Of a stretch of 64,000 bases of DNA, positions 55,760 through 64,000 are shown one piece after another. The DNA lies in the NCBI GenBank assembly GCA_036674765.1, contig JARVKI010000048.1, forward strand, positions 248,001 to 312,000, written 5' to 3'. The translations under genes were made by a program, and so were the position numbers. Under the pieces are notes generated by a model. That model saw only the letters and a list, made by a program, of their open reading frames with translations, did not search any database and was not told the origin of the DNA. Origin of the DNA: Seiridium cupressi. Lineage: Eukaryota > Ascomycota > Sordariomycetes > Amphisphaeriales > Sporocadaceae. Position 1 is the first letter of the stretch. The number at the start of each line of letters is the position of its first letter.

Positions 55760-56779
55760 GAGCTGTCAAGAACGTTGTGTCCACCGCTGAGGGGTAGGTT
55801 GGGGATTGTTGTACCGAGTTACTGCCAAGAAGGACCCTGCTCGAACAATAATGGCGGTCTCAAATCTTCAACTACTCGTGTTATCATTTTGAAGCATTTC
55901 TTAGGTATAATGAAAGAAATAAGCGGATGTGAACCTGTGTCTCTCACGCCCTAAGAAGTTATCGAATAAAGAAAATATGAAACAGAGGACATCTTGGCAC
56001 GGCCAGCAAAACCCAACCTTGTTACGGCAGCTGGCGTTACCGCCCATCCTGGTGTCAACTGGTCGCGACTGATGGAGATAGATGCGGATTGATTGGCTCA
56101 TAGAAGCGGGTCGACGAAAAGTTCGTCTGTCAAGGTATGTCATACGTTTTTGACTTGAGGGAAGTTTACAAACTAACTTTTATAGAGGCTCAAAGCTCGA
56201 TGTACGAATCGAGGGTCCAATCTTTTGGTTCTTCGTTGGAGATGTATGCCTGGTGGTGTTGTACGAATACTTATCAGCGAGTCTGAATCTAGCGCCAGTG
56301 GATCTGGTGGGAAGGAGGTATCTGCCACGCAAGCCATTGAATATGCCAGTCGGCAGCTCACGGCGAACTACGGTTGTGTTCTCAGTTTAGTAGAGCATAC
56401 ATGCTGCAACAAAGCCAACAACAACAGAAAAAGAAAAATTTGGGGGGGGGGGACCCCTTACCCAAAACACGAGGAATTGGGAAGTTGTCAGATACTATCC
56501 AAAATCTTCACGAGCATTGGAAAATTATAGCTGGATAGATTACGTCATACTGCTTCCAACTCCTAAGGCCCCTTGGTTCTGGTCAAGGTTAACTAGAAAA
56601 TACCAATATAGATATGCTCGAATTTCCTCTCGTGATACGGTAGGTTGTAATTTATGCAGTACTGGAGTGTCCACTCGGTATATTTCGCGTTTTTACTCAG
56701 TTGTAAATCTGAAACGAAAGGCTTTTCCAGAGGGAATGAAAATTCTCGGACTACCCTCTTGAACACAGTACATTCATTG
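55760..56779. other. Intergenic region
   Basis: About 1 kb. A minus frame (56143-55901) could hold an upstream exon of the NLR-like gene but shows no motif. A poly-G tract of 11 lies at 56442-56452. Confidence 0.35.
56442..56452 (+). repeat. Poly-G tract of 11
   Basis: Uninterrupted run of 11 G; length-unstable in replication and sequencing. Confidence 0.9.
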
Positions 56780-58135
56780 CTACTCGTTGAAAATTACGGC
56801 CGTAACCTCTCCAGCTACCGCTGCACTAGCCACGAAGTGCTTCAGTAGGCCGGTATTCACATCACGCTCTATCACTACCACACGACTGTCCGATTGTAAC
56901 CCGACTGCCACCAAGTCACCAGCTTTGTTGATGGAGAACTGACGTGGAACCCGCCCCCCAGACGGAAACGACTGCAGATACGATAGCTCTCCGGAGCTGT
57001 GGTCAATGGAGAAGCTGATAATCACGTCAGAAACTATCTCAGTGGTATCGTTGGTGTCGAAGTTGGGTATCGTATGGCTGTTCTCTCCTCGCGAGGAAAC
57101 GATCAAGAACCTTTTATCAGGCTTACTGAAGGTCAGCAATGATTCAAAAACAGAAAAGCCTCGCAACTAACCGACAATGTGATTTCCGCTGCTGAGGTAC
57201 CATTTGGTACAGAGCCATCCGGTCCATGCGTGCTAATCGAAAACAACTCATCGAAGTGCAGGCTCGAATTGATGTATGTGACGTTATAACCGGTGATAGT
57301 ATTGGCGATTTCGCTGACAAGATACATGTAAATATTATCACCAGTCGCGAGGAATGTGGCATGTCGAGGGCCAGAGCCAGAGCTGACAACTAGAGGATCT
57401 AACTCAGTGTAGTCAAGCCCACTGATCTTGAAGATTCGGACAAGGTCAGCTCCCAGGTCTGGAACTAGTATGAATGCTCCCGTGGGATCAAGTAGTGCCT
57501 GGTGCGGATGTGGCGCATCCTGCTGTGGTTTTGGACCGTGTTGGGAATGAGGGAATCCCTTATTTCCCAGCGGTTTGAGTTCAGCAGGGTCTGCAATAGA
57601 GAATGCGCTGAAACTGGAACTTGTACTGCAGATATGTTAGCAAATGTTCCTTTTCACTAGTGTTTCTATATACATATATCAAGGAAGTAAACGAGAATCT
57701 TGATTTGACAAGATGCCTAACGGTTCAAAGGACCTACTAATGTGCTACAGCCAAGCCTGCACCTTCATTCCCATAAATCACAGCGCTCACTGCTCCGTAA
57801 ATCATCTCCACCCGATCGAGTTGAGTTAGGCTGCCATCGTTCTCTACTCGAAAAGACGATAGCGATCCCGAAACTGTGGCTGATCCTCTGTCCAGGCAGT
57901 AAAGAATACCGTTGATGGCATCTAATGTCAGCCACGATAAAGTCAGAGCGCATCCAGCCGTATTCGAGATAGCTTCAAGTGTGGCGGAAGAGAGTGAAGC
58001 GCTTTGATTAGGTAGCGTAAGATTTAGCGCCGTGACTAGACCGGAATAGGACGAGACATAAAGAAGTGTGGCCGAACACGATGGCAGAAAGCACAAGGAC
58101 AAAAGGCCGACCAGAACTAAATTTCTAAACATCAT
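56780..58135 (-). CDS. Secreted lactonase-family (7-bladed beta-propeller) protein
   Basis: Member of the 6-phosphogluconolactonase/lactonase beta-propeller family (PF10282 type), here with a signal peptide, so extracellular or cell-wall; intracellular 6-phosphogluconolactonase activity is not implied. Exons: 58135-57738, 57625-57172 and 57121-56780, introns of 112 and 50 bp, 397 residues. Residues 1-23 are a signal peptide (MMFRNLVLVGLLSLCFLPSC). Family marks: LLYVSSYSGLVTALNL, DAPHPHQALLDPTGAFILVP, DLGADLVRIFKI (the hallmark PDLGxDxV), SGPRHATFLATGDNIYMYLV, TLSPDKRFLIVSSRGEN, GGRVPRQFSINKAGDLVAVG and VVVIERDVNTGLL. A second in-frame ATG is one codon on. The second intron uses donor GTTAGT and acceptor TAAG. 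Frames intact; substrate unknown. Confidence 0.9.
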
Positions 58136-58318
58136 GTGAGTATTTCAGGTATCAAGTCGCAGCCAGCCTAATAGGTTAAAGAAGAGAGAAAACGCAGAGG
58201 TTCTTCGTAGAGATTTGTTACTACTTTCTAGCTCAAAGACTAGCGTGGCAATCTACCGGCGTCTCGGGTATCTTTATACCGCATCCGCGAAAACAATGTT
58301 TGTCGCAGAAGCAGTGGC

Positions 58319-59268
58319 CTATCTAAGTTCAGGCTCGATAAGACATCGTTGTGCCGATAACCAGCCAGATACCCCGGCTACGGAAGATGAGGCGACTCTT
58401 ACGAATGGGATGAGAGTCGGCGTTTTGCCGGAGTATGGGTGGTTGCATCTTAATTGACCCTTACAATCTGGAAGTGATGCAGGGAAGACGCGGGGTATAT
58501 ATTGGAGATTCTCGTCCAGCGAGAAGCCGCTCACACAATCAGACGTGACGGCCAGATTCCATACGTTGAACGGTGCATCGGTAAGGCCAAATAGACCCTC
58601 AACGGTGGCGCACGAGTCGACGTTGCGAGCCATGTACCATGCATCGCATTTTACTGGGCTGGCCTGACTGAGTCGGCTCTGGACATATGGCAGAGGTACT
58701 AGTATTGAGAGGTACCGGGATACCGGCCACGCAGTATATGACATCTAAGAGAGGGGAGGAAACGAGTCAGATAATATATAAACGACTACGCGCGTGTTCG
58801 ACTCCAGACGACGGACGTACATGTTTGGAATTCACTACAGTCTGACTTAACCTCGGGATTGAGAGCGTAGAGGGTGGGCCAGGCTGATGTTATTCTTGGC
58901 GAGGAGGTTAGTGCAGTTGTGCCAGAACCTCACCTCCAGAAAGGTGGTGCATTCTGCAGTCGTACCATTCTATCGCACTCAATTACCAGCTTCACTCGAA
59001 TGATGTATGTTCTTTATCTCGCCTCGTGGGTCCTTACCGCAAGAGAGGTTAGATCGTTGGATCCCTCGCCCGAACCCGCAGCAGCATCTCCTCGCCACCC
59101 GACGCAATAACGCAGGTCAGTCGTAAACGTGCTGTTGGGCAGGCCTGCGTCTCCGAGGCTCGGGTTCCAGATGCCCAAGTTCTTCAGCGAGATGCCATAC
59201 GCGTCGACCATGGGCTGACAATTGTTCTCGTAAAAAGTGGCAGACAGGTCGAGTAGCTGTGCCTGCAA
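58319..59268 (-). pseudogene. Secreted-type LysM protein, apparent frame breaks
   Basis: Chitin-binding LysM protein of the fungal multi-LysM type. Coding parts: 59268-59038, 58969-58821 and 58744-58319, with introns 59037-58970 (GTAAGG..GATAG) and 58820-58745 (GTACGT..TTAG). Three LysM-like units: FYENNCQPMVDAYGISLKNL with NSTFTTDLRYCVGW; CTTFLEVRFWHNCTNLLAKN with LYALNPEVKSDCSEFQT; and CDAWYMARNVDSCATVEGLF with FNVWNLAVTSDC. The second unit changes frame at GGCCCACC (58880-58873), the third at AAAA (58652-58649); each is repaired by removing one base. The N-terminus is not resolved: no signal peptide was found because exon 1 is not identified. A real gene with two consensus errors or a decayed gene are both possible; the LysM identity is firm. 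Confidence 0.75.
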
Positions 59269-59650
59269 GAGTCACTGTGATGGCAGCTCCGGGGAAGCCA
59301 TGATAATTGTTGACAGCGGGAGTCCGTTGGTCAGCAACTGGCGCCATATAGACAGGGTGGCTCTCAAAGCATGCGCTTCTGATTAAGTGGGTCGAATTGC
59401 TTGTATTGCTTCAATGTAATTAAGTGTGCGTTGCGCACACCAAAATTGTCAAACAGTTGATCGTGGCTTAGCCGTAGCGATGTCGTAGCGAACCAGGATC
59501 TAGGTAGAATCGAATGAGGAGAGAGACGGCCACATCAGCCAAGGCGACTTCTTTCACATGACAATTTACAGGCAACTCCGCGTAAGCAAAAACGGACGCC
59601 TGGTCTGTCAAGACACTCACTAAACCATCATTGTAGACCTAGAGGCCTTC

Positions 59651-59992
59651 GTGAGGCCATACTTATCCACGGAATCAAGCCCGGCACCCCCAAAGCTGGC
59701 CATTTCGTTGACAATGGGGGCCAAGAACGCGACGGAACAAAAGGGCACCCAATATAAGATGCCTGATATCAACCAGTATATGACTGACCAGACTCACATG
59801 GGCGTATATAACTATCAACAATTGTATGAGCGTGACGAGATTGCACCTTCGAACGAGGCACGATATGGCACTGCGGTTGGAGTCGAGAATCGCGAGGACG
59901 TTACTCTTGTCGAGGTTGAGAAGCGCAAGGGTGTCGACGAGTGGGGCGATATATATGTATACTTAGAAGATAGCACCAACAGCTGCGACTAA
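59651..59992 (+). CDS. Hypothetical ORF, 113 aa (doubtful)
   Basis: Plus frame with coding-like composition, especially from residue 34 (QYKMPDINQYMTDQTHMGVY) to the acidic end (GVDEWGDIYVYLED). No motif, signal peptide or family. It could be the last exon of a gene whose other exons I cannot see, because no promoter or upstream exon is evident. Confidence 0.35.
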   Translation: MRPYLSTESSPAPPKLAISLTMGAKNATEQKGTQYKMPDINQYMTDQTHMGVYNYQQLYERDEIAPSNEARYGTAVGVENREDVTLVEVEKRKGVDEWGDIYVYLEDSTNSCD

Positions 59993-62050
59993 TTGATGCA
60001 GTTTATCTGGGGATGTGTTTGACTTGTGACTCGCATTGTGCGAAGCATTTTAACTTCGTGCTATTTTAGTTTGGTACTGTTTTCGGATTTGGCGTTGGGA
60101 GTGGCATTGGGATTCCATACTCGGAAGCTGGTCTCGGGACAGGAGCTCGAATAGATCATTCGTTATCACATCGCCACAGAAAACCTGCAGTATCGCCTTC
60201 TTTCGAATCCCTGATCGTGTGCGGCTCTCAGGGGACATATGCACATATCAAACTAGCTTAGTTGGAACTCCCAAATACATCGTGGACCTGCTAACCAAAG
60301 CATGCCTTTGCTGCTTATCGAAGCCCACAGTTGAGGCTTTCACAATGTGCCTTGCATGCGCACCCCTGCACGGCTTTTTCGAATCCAGGCAGTGGGATGC
60401 CTCTTGAGTGTTCAATGGATAGTAGCAACTGCGTAAGGACGTTTCCGTATGCTTTCTAGAGTGCCTATTCGATGCTGTTTCACCTGCACTAGCTACTTGA
60501 TGATCAAACTACCTGGGCCATTTATCGACATTTCGCTTATCATCAATTACCGATTTCGCTCTTGCAAGCTCACAATCATCCAATAGTGAATCCTTATTGG
60601 CCTGGTGTTGTTGGAGTGCGGGTCGCCGCGCCGTCTTTTAGGGACTCGAGAACGTAAAGCGTTCGCTAAATAGGAGCTATCTGCAAGACCATTTCAATCG
60701 TGGAGCTATCGAGTTTAGGGCGTAGCGAACGAAACCCTTGTAGCGCTCGAAATTTTATTCGTGATCCGTCCCGCCGGAGCAAAAGAGGCCAATTCGGAAA
60801 CAATTAAAGCGATGGAAGTATACCTGATTGGCGCGCGCGCCGTCTTTCCCTGCCCATGTAGATTGAGCACTATCAGACAATGGTGCGTTAAACCGTCCCC
60901 TGACCAGATTACGTAGGTGATTGTTATGAGATTTAAGCATCGGAGCATGGATTACTCCGATGACGGTTTGAAAAATGTTCTCGTAACTGAAACTTCCACC
61001 GCGCGCATCAGAGATTTCCACTGAAGTGATGACTCCAAGGGAATCTCCCTGCCAGGAAACTAATGCAGCGCCATGACACTAGCGTTGCCAGTTGCCCGGG
61101 CTAATTTCAGTCTGTCGATGCCCCAAAATCTGGGGGCCTGGGGCCAAGAGTCACATACGTGCGCTTATTCACAAGTCTGCAATCGGGCTACACTTTGATT
61201 TCTCGGTCGTTCACATTACTCATGCAAGGGCATTTGGATTGGAGCAATCCTTCCTAAGATACGTTCAGGTCCAATGTGCTCAAGATCGACGCTTCTGCCC
61301 CACAATGTAGCCGCAGTACCGACTGACTGCCCCACCGGGCACTATAGCGTTGGCGCATAGCCGCCAATCTGTCCAAATACGTAAAGACTCTCTGCTGTAG
61401 AGCAACATCCGCCGCGTCGCACAAGATCTAAAGTGCCGCATTGATGTGTCTGTGCTTGTTTCCAAGCGTTAGCATCGCTGCCTTCAGCTGCCACGATGGT
61501 CCGAGCAGCTATGAATTCCCTGCGTGGCGCCCACAGCACATATTTCGCTAAGAGACTCGTGGCTAGACTCGCGGCTAGCTAGCACACCATCGTCGGCCGC
61601 CGGCTGCATCGATCGGCAACCCATAGGCTGCCAGGAACAAACGCCGGTCACGCTAGCCGGGTGGCCAACCGAACCAGTTCCAGGGACGCCGTCTCATGTT
61701 AGTTAGCACCCTCCGCGGGATTCCGCAGTTCAGTCTGTGGGAGTCCAGAAGCTTGCCGAACCCCCTGATCCGTTGAGATATGCCGTCTGATTGAGCTACA
61801 CATGCGCTTGAACGCCCGGACCTCCGCATCATCGCGCCGAATGCCCAAGCACTAAACGTACTACCATGGGTCTTTCTGTTCCCCAAGCACCGGTCAAATA
61901 TAATAAGCCTTCCCCGTCTGCTGAGCCGACCGCAGAGCTCGTCGATAAGGGGGCCCGGAGTTTTCAAAATCACCCTTCTCATCATCTCCATCTCCACCTT
62001 GACGTATTCTGTGGCAGGTACGGGCAGTCTTGTTCCAAAAAGTACCCACA
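59993..62050. other. Gene-poor region upstream of the RGS gene
   Basis: About 2 kb without a supported gene. An alternating GCGCGCGCGCC run lies at 60832-60842. The last 80 bp before 62051 are pyrimidine-rich (CTTCTCATCATCTCCATC), consistent with the RGS gene's leader. The minus frame at 62066-61653 overlaps that leader and is regarded as chance. Confidence 0.35.
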
Positions 62051-63459
62051 ATGGGTATTCTCTCACTCAGCTACCGACGACCTCGGCAGGTGGATAGAGA
62101 ATCTTTCAGGAGCAGCTTCAGCACCGAGAATGAGAAGGAGGTTGCATCCTTGAGATCGAGCGGGTACGGCGAGTCAGTCGGGATCCCAGAGGCTTTGGCG
62201 TTTGATAGAATTATCAATGGAGGAACTTGTCCTGTAAGTTTAACTCTGCTGACCCAACGAGACAACGGTTATTCATATATCTCATAGCCTATGACCGTTC
62301 GTGACTTCATGAACTATCTCACATATATTGAGCATTCGGCTGAGAACCTTCAATTTTTCCTTTGGTATCGGGATTACGTTCGACGCTTCCAAGAAGCACA
62401 AACATCAGACATATCCCTTGCGCCAGAATGGACGCAGGCGATGGAGGAAGAAGCGTTGGCGAAGATCAACAGGGAAGTAGCCGACAATGTGAAGGAAACA
62501 ACAGAAGCCGCCGATATCTTCAAGGGGACCGACTTTGAGCGACCTAGCGATCACGTCCTCCATGCCGCGGATCCTTTTACCACTCCACCAAGAACACCGG
62601 ACGGCAACAGCGACGCCTCAACACTTTATTCCTCTCAAGCCACTACGTTTCATACGCAAGCCCTTGATACATATACAGCTGCAGGGTCCAAACAGCCATG
62701 TAAGTTAAACAAAGTGCATACCTGATCATCTGCTGATGTCATCTAGTTACAATTCAGCCGTTCCGAACAGAAATCGAGAGAGTAATTGCAACTTATCTTG
62801 CCGTCGACGCATCACGCCAGCTCAATCTTTCCAGCCGTGAGCACAGGGCTACCATTCAAGCACTAGCATACACAACACATCCTTCCGCATTCCGACTAGC
62901 CGTCAAGGCCACCGAAAATATCCTTCGGAGGCAAGCGCACCCCAACTTCGTGCGATGGTCCATCTCCAACGGCAGCCCGGCCCGGCTCTGCGTCGTCCTC
63001 GTCTCAGCTCTTTCCACCGCAGTCCTTGCAACTATCGGCGCCATCGTCCTTACTCTAAGCAGTGCCCCGAGGGGATACCGCGCCTTGTTTGCGCTTGCAT
63101 GGTTCTCAGGCATCGCGCCGGCCGTTGCAGCCTCTAAGGGCATGTGTGTTATATTACATGGCTTCCACCATCGGATCATCCGGCCATGGGAGCTCTTTGA
63201 GGATAACGACGAGGAGCTGTCTACGCGAAGCTTCGATAACTTTGGTGGAGCTAACAGCTACGAGGAAGCGCCTTGGGTCGTCAAGTATAAGAGGCGCAGT
63301 ATGCTCCGCAAAGTTTTTGACCGCGAAGTGTGGATCCAGGAGCCTGCGCTGAGGCAGATCCAAAATACCATCTTCGTGCAGAGTGTACTCAGTGGGCTTG
63401 TTTTGAGTGGAGTGTTGACAGCGGTCTTTGTTTCGGTCCCAGGGGGTCATTTCTATTAG
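62051..63459 (+). CDS. RGS-domain protein with C-terminal membrane helices
   Basis: Regulator of G-protein signalling: an N-terminal RGS domain, which accelerates GTP hydrolysis on G-alpha, split by a polar insert, then a C-terminal membrane part. Exons: 62051-62233, 62288-62699 and 62747-63459, introns of 54 and 47 bp with GTAAGT donors, 435 residues. Marks: FDRIINGGTCPPMTVRDFMN and YLTYIEHSAENLQFFLWYRD (RGS first half); FTIQPFRTEIERVIATYLAV, SREHRATIQALAYTTHPSAF (second half, with the conserved QALAYTTHPS-like end); and three helices: LCVVLVSALSTAVLATIGAI, ALFALAWFSGIAPAVAASKG, FVQSVLSGLVLSGVLTAVFV. The architecture matches fungal RGS proteins with C-terminal helices. Frames intact; the start is the first ATG and has a pyrimidine-rich leader. 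Confidence 0.92.
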
Positions 63460-64000
63460 ATATACCCATTGAAATTAAATGTCCATCTCATATGTCTAAA
63501 CAAATAAACAAACAAGGCAGATTATCGTCCACCTGGAAGTTAACTGGGCCACAGCATTGCTTCGTGCTACAAATGACCGTTCCTGGTTTAACTGCCGGCC
63601 CGTTTTTAGTTATCCTTATCGGTGAGCCAAGCGTGAGATATCAGTGTCTGCCGAGATTGATTGAGCTCGGTTCACATAGCGGGCAGATGTGTATAGTGTC
63701 CGATTCTAATAATGTTGGGTGTAATCCTGGTCGAGTAGATGCCTCAAGGCTCGCTGTCCGAGGGCGCATTTGTCAAGCGGATCAAGGATGCCGACGCGTA
63801 GGGGGGATTCAGGGGCAGGTATCCAGGACGTTCACCCTGTTGCTAGTTTGGAATAATGGTGAAGTTAATGAGAACTGATTAAAGAAGAAAATTAAAATAA
63901 AAAGAAATGCACACATCCCCGGGGTTACACGAATGATCTGTCTGAGAATCCGAATATCTGACCAAAGAAACCCTTGTCGATATACATCAACTTGTAAATA
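63460..64000. other. 3' flank to window end
   Basis: About 540 bp after the RGS stop. AT-rich near 63880-63905 with AATAAAA-like signals (63895 region), a possible polyadenylation area. No gene. Confidence 0.35.

Noticed and set aside
61653..62066. 137-codon minus-strand frame upstream of the RGS gene
   Set aside because: It lies antisense to the RGS leader and start, is Arg-rich as expected from antisense of a pyrimidine-rich leader, and has no motif.
1..64000. Secondary-metabolite gene cluster spanning the window
   Set aside because: There are candidate tailoring, transport and regulatory genes but no polyketide synthase, peptide synthetase, terpene synthase or prenyltransferase in the window.

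Overview
The window is nuclear DNA of a filamentous ascomycete, most likely Pezizomycotina and by gene content Aspergillus/Penicillium-like (Eurotiales). The signs are many short spliceosomal introns (about 47-150 bp) with GT..AG ends and CTRAC-like branch sites, Zn2Cys6 regulators, a CFEM-rhodopsin receptor, LysM proteins, a NACHT-ankyrin protein, a DUF3176 protein and genes on both strands with long non-coding gaps. No rRNA, convincing tRNA, CRISPR array or complete transposon was seen. Species-level placement is inference.

Layout: 0-7 kb holds the 5' half of a mannitol 2-dehydrogenase gene (minus), a small secreted protein, a gene-poor stretch with a diverged 85-bp direct repeat pair, and a WrbA-type quinone oxidoreductase. 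8-21 kb holds a short-chain dehydrogenase remnant, a possible two-exon protein, a secreted SMP-30-like beta-propeller, a seven-exon Zn2Cys6 regulator, a 2EXR-domain protein and a family 25 glycosyltransferase. 22-36 kb holds a DUF3176 membrane protein carrying a stop codon, an intact CFEM-rhodopsin receptor, a 4-kb gap, and a tail-to-tail MFS transporter and Zn2Cys6 regulator pair that are both disrupted. 37-47 kb holds a divergent pair, an FMN-dependent luciferase-like monooxygenase and a DUR3-like solute:sodium symporter, sharing a promoter with a GATA-factor palindrome, followed by an SRR1-like protein and an unrecognised membrane protein. 48-64 kb holds a small ORF with decayed relatives, a P450 with one premature stop, a large NLR-like gene (SesB-like hydrolase, NACHT, ankyrin) with three lesions, a secreted lactonase-fold protein, a LysM protein with two apparent frameshifts, and an intact RGS-domain membrane protein.

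The most striking feature is that otherwise well-formed multi-exon genes of accessory families (DUF3176, MFS, Zn2Cys6, P450, NLR, LysM) carry premature stops or one-base frame breaks, while genes between them are intact. Every premature stop can be explained as C-to-T change in a CpA context, as in RIP (repeat-induced point mutation) or general decay. Several indels sit near short homopolymers, so consensus errors cannot be excluded from one sequence. The clearest functional partnership is the monooxygenase/urea-type transporter pair, which suggests nitrogen-source scavenging under AreA-type control. Exon boundaries were read by eye from frame continuity and splice consensus; no search or expression data were available.
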